From Chitinophaga pendula (GTDB lineage Bacteria > Bacteroidota > Bacteroidia > Chitinophagales > Chitinophagaceae), in NCBI RefSeq assembly GCF_020386615.1, contig NZ_CP077769.1:1984001-2048000 (forward strand): a DNA stretch of 64,000 nucleotides, read 5' to 3'. The position numbers and the translations under genes are program-made. How positions within the stretch are numbered: position 1 is the first letter of the stretch; every line of letters starts with the position of its first letter. Below the pieces are notes generated by a model. That model was not told the origin of the DNA and searched no databases. It saw nothing but the letters and a program-made list of their open reading frames with translations. This document shows, piece after piece, positions 25,327-33,468 of this stretch.

Positions 25327-26394
25327 TTAATTAGTAAATATGATATCTGATACAGCGTAGCCGACATTCTTTATCACGCGTTTACTTTTACCATTTTTGT
25401 CGAAGATGTACAGGTGGCTATATAGGTCTCCGGAGAATAGGTCGGGCGTATCTGCGATGTAAATATCGCCATTCCGGGGATCTATTTTCCAGGCGGTGGC
25501 GTACATGATACCAGCAGTAGGGTGGTCGATCAGTTTCTCTGCCACTTTGGTGAGGGTATTAAAGCGACATAATACGCCCAGCGAAGTTTCCTGCCAGTAG
25601 ATGAATTCGTCGGTACCAGAAGCGGTCAGTATGCCATTGGCCGGTAACTTGAAATTATTATTATCGAGTTCTACGGAGTCAACAGCGATAAGGGTCTGAT
25701 CCAGTTTTATGAATTTAGGTTTGTTAGTGAAACCCTGTACCCCTATCCATACGGTTTTACCGGCTGTTTTAACTACACCGGCTACGTTCTCTTTATAGGT
25801 ATATAATGTCTGCAGCTGGTTATTGTCAACTTTTACCAGGCGTTTGCCGGCGCCGGTCACCACGCTATTGTTGACGGTGCTAATTGGAATGAGGGGTACG
25901 TCTTTGCTGTCCGGGATGCTGGTACCGGTGATGGTCTTAGCGGAGAGATCTACGGCATATAGACCCGCTTTGCGTTTGTCAGTGACATTCACATATCCTG
26001 TTTTGCCATCTGTGGTGGTAAAGTAGGCTACTTTCGCGATCCCGGATTGGGTAATGGTATAGTCCAGCTTCAGGGTTTGTTCGTCGATCACTGTCAGGTG
26101 ATTAGGACCATCGATAGAAGTAATATAGTAGCGGTTATTAAAGTGAGTGATGCTCGTGGCGGCAGCGGACAATGTTTTCCCGGTATTAATGGTCGAGAAG
26201 ATATTTAATGTAAGCTTGCCCTGCTCGTCTATGAAGGAGAGTTCGGAAGGCCCATTTGTTTCTTTGCTGCTGTTGCTCAGGAGTAATACACCATTGGCAT
26301 AGGGCTTTTTGATCACTTGCCTTACTTCGTCTTTTTTGCAGGCAGTAAGGGACAATACAGTGGCTATAAAGATAAATAACGTTCTTGCTCTCAT
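25327..26394 (-). CDS. Beta-propeller-like lipoprotein (DUF5074-like)
   Basis: A 355-residue predicted lipoprotein with the lipobox SLTAC at Cys19 followed by KKDE. The mature part has repeating blade-like segments (ITHFNNRYYITSIDGPNHLTVID, KLVKVDNN-like turns, MYATAWKIDPRNGDIYIAD), which suggests a seven-bladed propeller of the surface-lipoprotein DUF5074/YncE-like type. In Bacteroidota such proteins often accompany TonB-dependent receptors for corrinoids or metals, but none is adjacent. It has a perfect -7 box 30 bp upstream. Confidence 0.8.
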   Translation of the reverse strand: MRARTLFIFIATVLSLTACKKDEVRQVIKKPYANGVLLLSNSSKETNGPSELSFIDEQGKLTLNIFSTINTGKTLSAAATSITHFNNRYYITSIDGPNHLTVIDEQTLKLDYTITQSGIAKVAYFTTTDGKTGYVNVTDKRKAGLYAVDLSAKTITGTSIPDSKDVPLIPISTVNNSVVTGAGKRLVKVDNNQLQTLYTYKENVAGVVKTAGKTVWIGVQGFTNKPKFIKLDQTLIAVDSVELDNNNFKLPANGILTASGTDEFIYWQETSLGVLCRFNTLTKVAEKLIDHPTAGIMYATAWKIDPRNGDIYIADTPDLFSGDLYSHLYIFDKNGKSKRVIKNVGYAVSDIIFTN

Positions 26395-26423
26395 AAGTTT
26401 TTAGGTTGTTTGCAGAATGGCCG

Positions 26424-26431
26424 CAAAGGTA
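26424..26431 (-). promoter_or_regulatory. -7 box of the propeller lipoprotein gene
   Basis: Reads TACCTTTG on the minus strand, a perfect TAnnTTTG match, 30 nt upstream of the ATG at 26394. Confidence 0.7.
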
Positions 26432-26513
26432 CGTATATACGAAGACTATCTGTTATGTCTGCTGTATAATTCTCCGGGAGCGTTCCCATTGTGACGGTTG
26501 CTAATTGCTGCTA

Positions 26514-26533
26514 AACGTTAAATAACGTTAAAT
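26514..26533. repeat. Tandem 10-bp direct repeat upstream of the cupin gene
   Basis: AACGTTAAAT occurs twice in tandem. The inner CGTTAAATAACG is also palindromic. It lies about 85 bp before the cupin start and may be an activator or repressor site. Confidence 0.5.
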
Positions 26534-26618
26534 ACTTTCTTTGCCGGACCAGCCTGTTTTTCAGTATCAATAAACCGTTGCAGTTTTGAGCATTGGCATA
26601 AACTTTTAACCAACTACT

Positions 26619-27068
26619 ATGCAACAATCGTTTTGGATCTTTAATGGAAAACTTACTATCCTGATAGATGAACAGGATACGAATGGCAGTTATGACCTGA
26701 TAGAGGGCACGTTTGCGCCCGGGATAGATGTGCCGCCTCACCAGCATCACCAGTACTCTGAATTGATCATGGTAAAAGAGGGAGAGCTGTCCGTTTATCA
26801 GAAAGGGCAGGTTACGGTTCTGCAGCCAGGTGAATTTGTTTTTATACCCAAGTCCACTCCTCATGCGGTATGTAATACGGGTACTACCGAGGCGATCGCC
26901 ACCTGTATAGCTAGCCCCAGTGGTTTTGCGCGGTTGATCCGCGAAGTAGGGCTCCCAGGTAAAGCAGATGGGAGTGCCCCAGATGAAATGAATGATATGG
27001 AGTTATTCCTGCGTATCTCCGCCGAGTTGGGTGATGAGATGCTGGGAGCGCCCGGTACCCGGCCATAG
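26619..27068 (+). CDS. Cupin domain-containing protein
   Basis: A 149-residue single-cupin protein. The metal motif is visible: H41, H43/H44 and E48 in PPHQHHQYSE, and H82 in KSTPHAVCN. The beta-barrel core is FAPGIDVPPH, VKEGELSVYQKG and LQPGEFVFIP. A helical C-terminal extension (about 100-149; DEMNDMELFLRISAELGDEML) resembles cupins of the quercetinase/tetracenomycin type. Substrate unknown. No gene lies within 400 bp downstream on the same strand. Confidence 0.88.
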   Translation: MQQSFWIFNGKLTILIDEQDTNGSYDLIEGTFAPGIDVPPHQHHQYSELIMVKEGELSVYQKGQVTVLQPGEFVFIPKSTPHAVCNTGTTEAIATCIASPSGFARLIREVGLPGKADGSAPDEMNDMELFLRISAELGDEMLGAPGTRP

Positions 27069-27470
27069 GTAGGCGTCTTACGCTGATGAGACCCGACTCG
27101 CTCTTTTCTTGAAGTCACTGGCATTTATGCCATGGAAGTAACGTTCCAGGTAGTGGGCGGAGATATGCACCGCTGTGCAGATCGATACGATAGGTGGGGA
27201 GGTATTCAGCCATCCACCGCTAACGGCCGTATTACCATCTGCGCTCCATGCAACGGCAATGGTGCCGATCGTAGCGGTGCTGACATTGGAAAGGGTTCGG
27301 AGGGTATTACCGATGATTTGTTACAGGCGAAAAAGACAGTATCAATGGCGCATGCCATAAAAAAGAGGTTGACATACCTGGATGTGTACAGGGGGTAATG
27401 TTTTGGAGGTTTGTAAAAGGAGTCTTTATAAAAGTAGGAAAATGTGTGTATGCATCCTAGTTAAGGATTT
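27069..27470. other. Intergenic region between cupin and SDR genes; no gene supported
   Basis: About 400 bp. Both strands have short open frames. A minus-strand frame ending at 27078 stays open for about 80 codons without a good start, and a plus-strand frame runs 27132-27398, but neither shows family motifs. The region may hold a decayed gene. Confidence 0.4.
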
Positions 27471-27502
27471 TAAAAAAGCCTCTTGTTTTGGCAAGAGGCT
27501 TA
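27471..27502 (-). terminator. Intrinsic terminator of the SDR gene
   Basis: On the minus strand AAGCCTCTTG and CAAGAGGCTT form a perfect stem around CCAAAA, followed by a run of T. It lies 13 nt past the SDR stop. Confidence 0.88.
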
Positions 27503-27514
27503 TGTACCATATCG

Positions 27515-28402
27515 TTAAAAATATATTCCGGGGACCAGCTCTGCTGACAGCTCCGGGTGTTGAGGTATCCAACCCAGTGTCTGACGTGTTTGTTCACTGG
27601 ATGCCGGACAATCTATGGCCGCGAAATGAGTAAACCATTCGAAAAAGGCAGTTGCTGCCTGCGTGTCCAGGCCCGTAACGGGTACTTGGAGGGCTTCTCC
27701 GATGCTGGTCGCTATCTGCCGGAATGGGATTCCTTCTTCGGCGACAGCATGGAAAACCCTTTGTGTAGGTTGTTTTTCTATGATCAGCCGGTAGAGGTTC
27801 GCGGCATCATACCGGTGTACGGCAGGCCAGCGGTTGAGGCCTTCTCCAATATATGCCGCTTGGCCTTTCTCTCTGGCGATATTGATGATCATCGATATAA
27901 AGCCATGATCGCCGGGGCCATGTACGGTGGGAGGGAGCCTTACAATGTAAGTGTTCACACCTTTGGCGGCGAGTGCATTGGCTGCTTCCTCTGTAGCAGC
28001 ACGGGGAATGGTGTCGGATGAGGCTGGCTGATCCTTTTCCGTTACCAACCGGCCATAGTTCAACAGGCCTACTCCGGAGGTGATCACCAGGGGACGGTCG
28101 GTGCCAGTCAGGGCTTCGCCCAATGTCTCGATGACCTGTCGATCTTCTTCACAACTGGCTTTGAAGCGACTGAAATCATGGTTAAACGCGGTATGAATGA
28201 CGGCATCGCAATCTGCAGCACCTTCTTTGATTGTTCTGAGGTCATCAAGATTTCCGCGATGTACGTTGGCGCCGGCCGCCAATAGTTTTTCCGCTGCATT
28301 GTCTGTGCGGGCCAAGCCGAGTACCTGGTGACCTGCCTGTAATAGTTCTTTGACGATAGCGGAGCCTACGAATCCAGAAGCTCCTGTAACAAATACTTGC
28401 AT
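27515..28402 (-). CDS. Atypical/extended SDR family NAD(P)-binding protein
   Basis: A 295-residue NAD-dependent epimerase/dehydratase-like protein. The Rossmann glycine motif TGASGFVG is at 6-13, followed by LGLARTDNAAEKLLAAGA. TSGVGLLNYG near 108-117 is where a YxxxK is expected; I see no canonical YxxxK, which suggests an atypical SDR of the NmrA-like or divergent-epimerase type. VRLPPTVHGPGDHGFI near 158-173 is the usual substrate-side motif. The promoter region contains a long dyad (28409-28438). The upstream Crp/Fnr-like gene on the same strand may control it. Confidence 0.88.
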   Translation of the reverse strand: MQVFVTGASGFVGSAIVKELLQAGHQVLGLARTDNAAEKLLAAGANVHRGNLDDLRTIKEGAADCDAVIHTAFNHDFSRFKASCEEDRQVIETLGEALTGTDRPLVITSGVGLLNYGRLVTEKDQPASSDTIPRAATEEAANALAAKGVNTYIVRLPPTVHGPGDHGFISMIINIAREKGQAAYIGEGLNRWPAVHRYDAANLYRLIIEKQPTQRVFHAVAEEGIPFRQIATSIGEALQVPVTGLDTQAATAFFEWFTHFAAIDCPASSEQTRQTLGWIPQHPELSAELVPGIYF

Positions 28403-28408
28403 AATGAA

Positions 28409-28438
28409 TGACTTATTTTGATTATCAAAATTGAGTCA
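28409..28438. promoter_or_regulatory. Dyad-symmetric operator candidate in the SDR promoter
   Basis: The core ATTTTGAT-T-ATCAAAAT (28415-28431) is a perfect 17-bp palindrome. Outer arms TGACT (28409-28413) and AGTCA (28434-28438) extend it with a small asymmetric gap. It starts 7 bp upstream of the SDR ATG and contains TTGAT/ATCAA half-sites like those of Crp/Fnr-family sites, but with a shorter spacer. Confidence 0.6.
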
Positions 28439-28478
28439 ATACATGCCGGAAAACGTGGTCATTTGACCATATTTTGAA

Positions 28479-29054
28479 CTAGCGATGTAGTTGTGCGTGG
28501 CGGATGCGGGTGAGTGTCTTTAAGGAAAGGCCAAGATAAGCAGCGATCATATGTAAGGGGAGCCTGTTCAGCAAATCGGGATATGCACGGATAAAAGCGC
28601 TGTATTTTTCTTCAGGAGTTGCACTCAGCGTAGTGAATAGTCGCTGACGGTTATCATAGATATTCAGTTGTACCAGCTGTTGGGAAAAAAAAGCCAGTTG
28701 GGGAATATCGGCTAACAGCTGGTCGAAGTCTGTTTTTGTCCAGAGTAATATCTGGCTGGGTTCTACTGCGGAGATATTAAATGCTGAGGGATTCTGGCGA
28801 TGATAACTTTCGGCATCCACCGTCCAGTGACCTTCCTGTGAGAACTGCAGGATATGTTCGCCACCGTCATTTGTGGTACCATAGATCCGGAGCAACCCCT
28901 TGGCAACAAAGGTCTTATGCCTGCATATCTGACCTTGTTGCAGCAGCCATTCATTACGACGAAGGGACCTGGGAGTAGCGGCAGCAATGATCCGTTCGAT
29001 GTGTTCATCGTTAAGGGTGGTCTGAGAGCGAAGGTAGCTGTCTATTCCTGTCAT
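28479..29054 (-). CDS. Crp/Fnr-family transcriptional regulator
   Basis: A 191-residue regulator with a cyclic-nucleotide-binding-like N-domain (RRNEWLLQQGQICRHKTFVAKGLLRIY, about 32-58) and a C-terminal winged HTH (PLHMIAAYLGLSLKTLTRIRHAQ, about 166-188). No Fnr-type Fe-S cysteine set is seen. It lies 77 bp upstream of the SDR gene on the same strand, and the dyad between them makes this SDR its likely target (inference). Confidence 0.9.
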   Translation of the reverse strand: MTGIDSYLRSQTTLNDEHIERIIAAATPRSLRRNEWLLQQGQICRHKTFVAKGLLRIYGTTNDGGEHILQFSQEGHWTVDAESYHRQNPSAFNISAVEPSQILLWTKTDFDQLLADIPQLAFFSQQLVQLNIYDNRQRLFTTLSATPEEKYSAFIRAYPDLLNRLPLHMIAAYLGLSLKTLTRIRHAQLHR

Positions 29055-29081
29055 AATCGATCCAAAGATAATTTATTGCGA

Positions 29082-30101
29082 TCATACGAAAGGCTGATCT
29101 TGCCGGAAGTCTGTATATTTATCCCGTTTGATATTATAGCTATTGCGGTATTCGACAGGTGTTAGTCCGGTGATCCTTTTAAATACCGTTCTAAATGTTC
29201 GCAGGTCGTTATAACCGACATCATAGGTGACCGCAGCTATATTGGTTTCTCCTTCTTCCAGCGCTCTCTTGGCGGCTTCTACTTTTATGCGCTGAATGAA
29301 GGTGATGGGATTCGAGGACGTCGCGTTTTTAAAGCGTCGTATAAAATTCCGTTTGCTCATATTCACATGCCTGGCGACTTCCTCTACAGACAGGTCTACT
29401 TTAAAATGTGCTTCAATATAACTTTGCGCTTCGTGTATCTCTTCATCATCATGGGAGCGCTGGCCTGAAAAAACAGAAAATATCTGCTGTGAGGTGCGGC
29501 TATAGTCCAGTGCGTAGAATTTGCTGAGCTCCACGGCTATCTCTTTACCACAATGGCCCTCTATGAAGTACAGTAATGTATTGAGAGAAGAGAATCCACC
29601 CCCACCGGTAAGTATACCTTTCGAGTGAGTGATGACTTTATCTGCCTGGAAGTTGATAAGCGGATATCTCTTTTGCAGATCTTCCAATGCACCCCAATGC
29701 GAGGTGGCAGGCATGCCATCCAATAAACCACATGCTGCCAGTATATAAGCACCTGTACAAAGGCTGATGACCTGTGCGTGGCTAGCATACTGCTCCTGTA
29801 TCCAGCTGATAAGTTGGTTATTGCGAGACAATAGTGCATCGACGGTTACCGATGTCGTATTCATCGGTGGGATAATGACCACATCTGTATCAAAGTGGTC
29901 TGATATGGTCTTGCTGCAACAAAGCTGGACGAGCATGCCCGATTGTACTTGTTTATCTCCGGCACTTACCAGTTCGATATCGAAGGGGAGCGGGCGTCCT
30001 TTTCCGGCCGCCGCTTCATTGGCGCTGGTCAGTAAGGCAGTAGTATTGGCCACTGCTGTCGGTAAAACATCTTCATATATAATAATGGAAATGTGTTTCA
30101 T
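29082..30101 (-). CDS. GlxA-type transcriptional regulator (DJ-1/PfpI plus AraC HTH)
   Basis: A 339-residue regulator. Residues 1-190 form a DJ-1/PfpI amidase-like sensor domain (ISIIIYEDVLPTAV at the start; ISLCTGAYILAACGLLDG near 113-130 with the nucleophile-elbow Cys; ATSHWG). Residues about 225-325 hold two AraC helix-turn-helices (VEEVARHVNMSKRNFIRRFKN; ITGLTPVEYRNSYN). It is divergent from the DUF1569 gene 127 bp away and may control it. The ligand is unknown. Confidence 0.93.
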   Translation of the reverse strand: MKHISIIIYEDVLPTAVANTTALLTSANEAAAGKGRPLPFDIELVSAGDKQVQSGMLVQLCCSKTISDHFDTDVVIIPPMNTTSVTVDALLSRNNQLISWIQEQYASHAQVISLCTGAYILAACGLLDGMPATSHWGALEDLQKRYPLINFQADKVITHSKGILTGGGGFSSLNTLLYFIEGHCGKEIAVELSKFYALDYSRTSQQIFSVFSGQRSHDDEEIHEAQSYIEAHFKVDLSVEEVARHVNMSKRNFIRRFKNATSSNPITFIQRIKVEAAKRALEEGETNIAAVTYDVGYNDLRTFRTVFKRITGLTPVEYRNSYNIKRDKYTDFRQDQPFV

Positions 30102-30228
30102 ATTCCCTGGACTTTACTAGGTCAAAAGTATATAGAAAAATGGCACGAAACGCACCCCTTGATGTCACTTTTGCACAGTGATGGAATTTTAGCGCTGAGA
30201 TACTTTTACAGTACAAACAAGCAATGTT

Positions 30229-30678
30229 ATGAAAACAGTATTCGACAAAGCCGTTAGGGATGAATTAGTTACCAGGATCAACACGCTTACCCCGCAAAGT
30301 AAAGCGCAATGGGGTAAAATGAATATCCATCAGATGATCAGGCATTGTGTGATCTGGAATAACTGGGTATTGGGCAGGGGATCATATCGTTATAAACAGG
30401 GGTTGTTAGGGAAGATATTTGGGAAAATGGCATTGAAAGGTCAGGTGAAAGATGACCGGCCGATGGGTAAAAATATGCCTGCGGGAGATTTTGCCATTAA
30501 AGAGAAGATGGGAGGTGCAGAGCTGGAGAAAGATATACTGATGGAGCAGGTAACTGCATATGGGCATTTCTCAAATCCGGCTTTCGTCCATGATTTCTTT
30601 GGTAAAATGCAAGTAGCAGAGATTGGTATTTTTGTATACAAGCATTTGGATCACCACTTACGGCAGTTTAATGCATAG
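30229..30678 (+). CDS. DUF1569 domain protein (DinB-like)
   Basis: A 149-residue DUF1569-family protein with a four-helix DinB-like fold. Motifs: WGKMNIHQMIRHCVIWN near 29-45, DDRPMGKNMPAGDF near 76-89, and a C-terminal VYKHLDHHLRQFNA with histidines suited to metal binding. Function not known. A plus-strand terminator follows at 30763-30793. It is divergent from the GlxA-type regulator. Confidence 0.88.
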   Translation: MKTVFDKAVRDELVTRINTLTPQSKAQWGKMNIHQMIRHCVIWNNWVLGRGSYRYKQGLLGKIFGKMALKGQVKDDRPMGKNMPAGDFAIKEKMGGAELEKDILMEQVTAYGHFSNPAFVHDFFGKMQVAEIGIFVYKHLDHHLRQFNA

Positions 30679-30762
30679 AAACGGTTGCCGGTTAGCTGTC
30701 CTCCGCCTACTGCAGCCGTCAGTTGTCTGGGTGTCCTCCCTCAACTGTACGTTGTTAACGTT

Positions 30763-30793
30763 GAAAGGCTTCCTTACGAGGGAGCCTTTTTGT
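30763..30793 (+). terminator. Intrinsic terminator after the DUF1569 gene
   Basis: AGGCTTCC and GGGAGCCT pair (one mismatch) around TTACGA, followed by TTTT on the plus strand. Confidence 0.75.
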
Positions 30794-30796
30794 TGA

Positions 30797-31072
30797 TTAC
30801 TTGCTGGCAGCCATTCGAGGCGCAGCATATTTCAGCAGTTGCCCGATCATTTTATCTAATAGCTGCCTGTTCCCAGCTTCTCCATATAGCGGGCCAGGCG
30901 TCGCCGGGTCCCATATCGAGCAGTGTACCGGGGAGAATATTTTCATTTACCAGACTGATAATTTCGCAATCGACTTTTTGTGATCCTAGTTTTCTGCAAA
31001 GAAGTCGGTTAACGTTGCTGTATTGGAAAGATCGCTCTTTTTGAGTGTACCTAGTAAGATGACTGCTTTCAT
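30797..31072 (-). pseudogene. Decayed NADPH-dependent FMN-reductase/flavodoxin-like gene
   Basis: On the minus strand an ATG at 31072 opens MKAVILLGTLKKSDLSNTAT, the start of a flavodoxin-like NAD(P)H oxidoreductase, but a TAG stops it after 28 codons. Coding sense resumes after a frame change (GSQKVDCEIISLVNENILPG, then DMGPGDAWPAIW) and changes frame again to QLLDKMIGQLLKYAAPR, ending at a TAA at 30797-30799. Intact relatives are about 200 residues; here about 90 codons remain, so the middle of the protein (the flavin-binding GSQSS-like region) is deleted as well as frameshifted. Reading of the family is from memory and by eye. Confidence 0.7.
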
Positions 31073-31216
31073 AGTTTTCCTTTGTATGGTTAGCCGATAC
31101 CTATAGATCGTAAAAAAACTTGCCAATACTGCTTTATCCGGACTGAGCAAAAACCGCAGGAGAGAGCAGCGGACAGATCGTCAATAGGATATCAAGCTGT
31201 ACATTAATATCCTTCG

Positions 31217-31224
31217 TATTTTTG
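31217..31224 (+). promoter_or_regulatory. -7 box of the AraC-type gene at 31250
   Basis: TATTTTTG is a perfect TAnnTTTG match, 25 nt before the ATG at 31250. Confidence 0.6.
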
Positions 31225-31249
31225 CATCAGATAATTATAATGTTCTTCG

Positions 31250-32080
31250 ATGAAAAAAAATACGATAGCACTACATAAACATGAGTTGAAAAGTATATAC
31301 GTAGCAATTAAGGCGGTAAGCGGGATCAACAGTTCAGTGCAGGTACCCCATCGGGATGATCATTATATGTTTATTATCCAACGGAAAGGCTATTCTTTAT
31401 GGGAGCTGGATTTTAACGAGGTGGCGCTGGAAGGTGCCTGCCTGTGTTATGTTACACCAGGGCAGGTGCATCGATACATTGAGAAGAAACATTGTGAAGG
31501 ATGGATCACCTTTGTAGAGACCGGGATGATCTCAAAACAATGCCGGGAGATCTTCGATACCTACCTTAATACACAGCAGGCAGCTATCGCACAGGCAGAT
31601 GACATTTCTTTTAAAATTGCGCCGCTGATAGAAGAGGTCGTTCAAGAGCAGGGCCCCCTTCAGAAATCCCTGCTCAAATCACTGGCAGAGGCGCTGATTA
31701 CAGAGATCGCATCGAAAATCGTTCAGACGCAAAATTCAATAACGCACATGGCTGGACAAAAGTATAATACAATTGTCCGGTTTAAACAAATGATAGTTGC
31801 TAACTTCAAGGAGTTAAAACAAGTAAAGGCTTATGCCGCATTGCTTAATATTACGCCGTTGTATCTCAATGAAATAGTCAAGGAGGCGACCGGGTTCCCG
31901 GCAAGCTATTGGATAACACAGGAAATTGTACTGGAGGCGAAGAGATTACTGCACTATACACCACTCGATATTAAACAGATCGCGTACGAGTTGGGATACG
32001 AAGATCATACTTACTTTTCACGGTTCTTTAAAAAGAACACCGGCATGACGGCTTCTGTATTCCGGAGCCGAAAACCATGA
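31250..32080 (+). CDS. AraC-family transcriptional regulator
   Basis: A 276-residue regulator with an N-terminal cupin-like sensor (about 1-150; VPHRDDHYMFIIQRKGYSLWELD) and a C-terminal double HTH (AYAALLNITPLYLNEIVKEATG; IKQIAYELGYEDHTYFSRFFKKNTG). It starts MKKNTIALHKHELKS. It sits 96 bp upstream of an MFS transporter on the same strand, the usual layout for an AraC regulator and a drug-type exporter. Confidence 0.93.
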   Translation: MKKNTIALHKHELKSIYVAIKAVSGINSSVQVPHRDDHYMFIIQRKGYSLWELDFNEVALEGACLCYVTPGQVHRYIEKKHCEGWITFVETGMISKQCREIFDTYLNTQQAAIAQADDISFKIAPLIEEVVQEQGPLQKSLLKSLAEALITEIASKIVQTQNSITHMAGQKYNTIVRFKQMIVANFKELKQVKAYAALLNITPLYLNEIVKEATGFPASYWITQEIVLEAKRLLHYTPLDIKQIAYELGYEDHTYFSRFFKKNTGMTASVFRSRKP

Positions 32081-32132
32081 TTTGTCCTATTATAACCATT
32101 GGATACCCGTCGTTCAGCGTACGCTGTCTTTC

Positions 32133-32140
32133 TAATTTTG
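32133..32140 (+). promoter_or_regulatory. -7 box of the MFS transporter gene
   Basis: TAATTTTG is a perfect TAnnTTTG match, 36 nt before the ATG at 32177. The MFS gene therefore has its own promoter downstream of the AraC-type gene. Confidence 0.65.
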
Positions 32141-32176
32141 CACCGTTCATATTCGACGTAATAAAAACGATACAAA

Positions 32177-33379
32177 ATGTCAGAAAGAAATACTTTAACA
32201 TTACCGGTCACACAGAACGACAAAACCGACGCCGCATTTTTTAGTATAATAGTACCAATCATCATTTCGGTATTTGCGATATACCTCACGATCGGAATGA
32301 TGCTGGGAGTACTACCCGCCTTCATAAAAAGCGATTTAAAGTATGGAAGTCTGGCGGTAGGCATTGTCATTGGGATACAATCACTGGCTACTTTATTAAC
32401 GAGAGCCTCTGCCGGTAAGATGACAGATACCAGAGGTGCCAGAGCGAGCAGTTATACGGGGATATCGCTGGTAATGGTATCTGGCATTTTATACCTGGCA
32501 GTAGCTACTTTTAGCCAGCATCGATCGCTGGCATTGGGGATGATCCTGTTGGCGAGGATAGTGCATGGCGTAGCAGAGAGTATGTCTGTAACCGGGGCGC
32601 TGACCTGGGGAATAGGATTGGTAGGCATCCAGAAATCGGGAAAAGTCATGACATGGAATGGCATTGCTATGTATGCAGGTATCGCGATCGGCGCCCCTCT
32701 TGCGATCTGGATGAAAGAGACGCAGGGCATTACCTATGTGTTTGGGACTATTCTTGCATTGTCTGTTATCAGCTGGCTCTCTACCACTAAACTCCCTGAT
32801 CTGCCCGTGGACAAGTCACATATCAGAACACCGTTTTACAAGGTGATTGGTGTGATTGCCGGACAGGGGCTGGGATTAGCTTTTGCTTCGATAGGTTTTG
32901 CCTGCATCTCTTCTTTCATCGCCCTCTTATTCGCAGAGAGAAATTGGGGGAATCCTTCTATGGCTTTTATGGCATTTGGGATGTTTTATGTACTTACCCG
33001 TGTGTTTTTCTCTTCATTCCCGGATAAATATGGCGGCTATCAGGTCGCACTGTTTTCCCTGTTCATCGAGGTTATCGGACAGCTTTTAATTGGATTTGCC
33101 AGCTCCGAATCCGTTGCATTGATCGGGTGTAGCCTTACAGGGGCAGGTTTTTCTCTTATTTTCCCTGCTTTAGGGGTGCTGGCGATAAAAAAAGTATCTC
33201 CTCAAATGCGAGGGACGGCACTGGGGTCTTATGCCGCCTTTTTTGATATTTCATTGGGAATAGCCGGACCGGTTGCCGGGCTGATCGCCGGGTGGTTCAG
33301 TTATGGTGCAATCTATCAATTTGGAGCTATTAGCGGTTTGCTGGCTATATTGATCGTATTCCTGCAGAAAAATGATTAA
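32177..33379 (+). CDS. MFS transporter (YhhS/YfcJ-like)
   Basis: A 400-residue major facilitator with 12 predicted TM segments. It starts with a polar tail (about 1-20), then IIVPIIISVFAIYLTIGMML. The loop 2-3 motif A-like sequence RASAGKMTDTRGAR near 76-89 and HGVAESMSVTGALTWGI near 128-144 match the YhhS/YfcJ subgroup (arabinose-type or glyphosate exporters in E. coli). The substrate is unknown; efflux is the likely direction. It is probably controlled by the preceding AraC protein. Confidence 0.92.
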   Translation: MSERNTLTLPVTQNDKTDAAFFSIIVPIIISVFAIYLTIGMMLGVLPAFIKSDLKYGSLAVGIVIGIQSLATLLTRASAGKMTDTRGARASSYTGISLVMVSGILYLAVATFSQHRSLALGMILLARIVHGVAESMSVTGALTWGIGLVGIQKSGKVMTWNGIAMYAGIAIGAPLAIWMKETQGITYVFGTILALSVISWLSTTKLPDLPVDKSHIRTPFYKVIGVIAGQGLGLAFASIGFACISSFIALLFAERNWGNPSMAFMAFGMFYVLTRVFFSSFPDKYGGYQVALFSLFIEVIGQLLIGFASSESVALIGCSLTGAGFSLIFPALGVLAIKKVSPQMRGTALGSYAAFFDISLGIAGPVAGLIAGWFSYGAIYQFGAISGLLAILIVFLQKND

Positions 33380-33468
33380 CCTACGTTATAATAACATTGT
33401 AGCGATAAGGAGCATTTCTTTACATGCTTGAATTTTTTATCTTACATCAGTATTTGAAATTATCTGCC

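Noticed and set aside
27078..27320. Minus-strand open stretch of about 80 codons without a start, ending near 27078
   Set aside because: It has some protein-like character near its end, but no start, no family match and no support from neighbours. Recorded only as an unexplained intergenic region.
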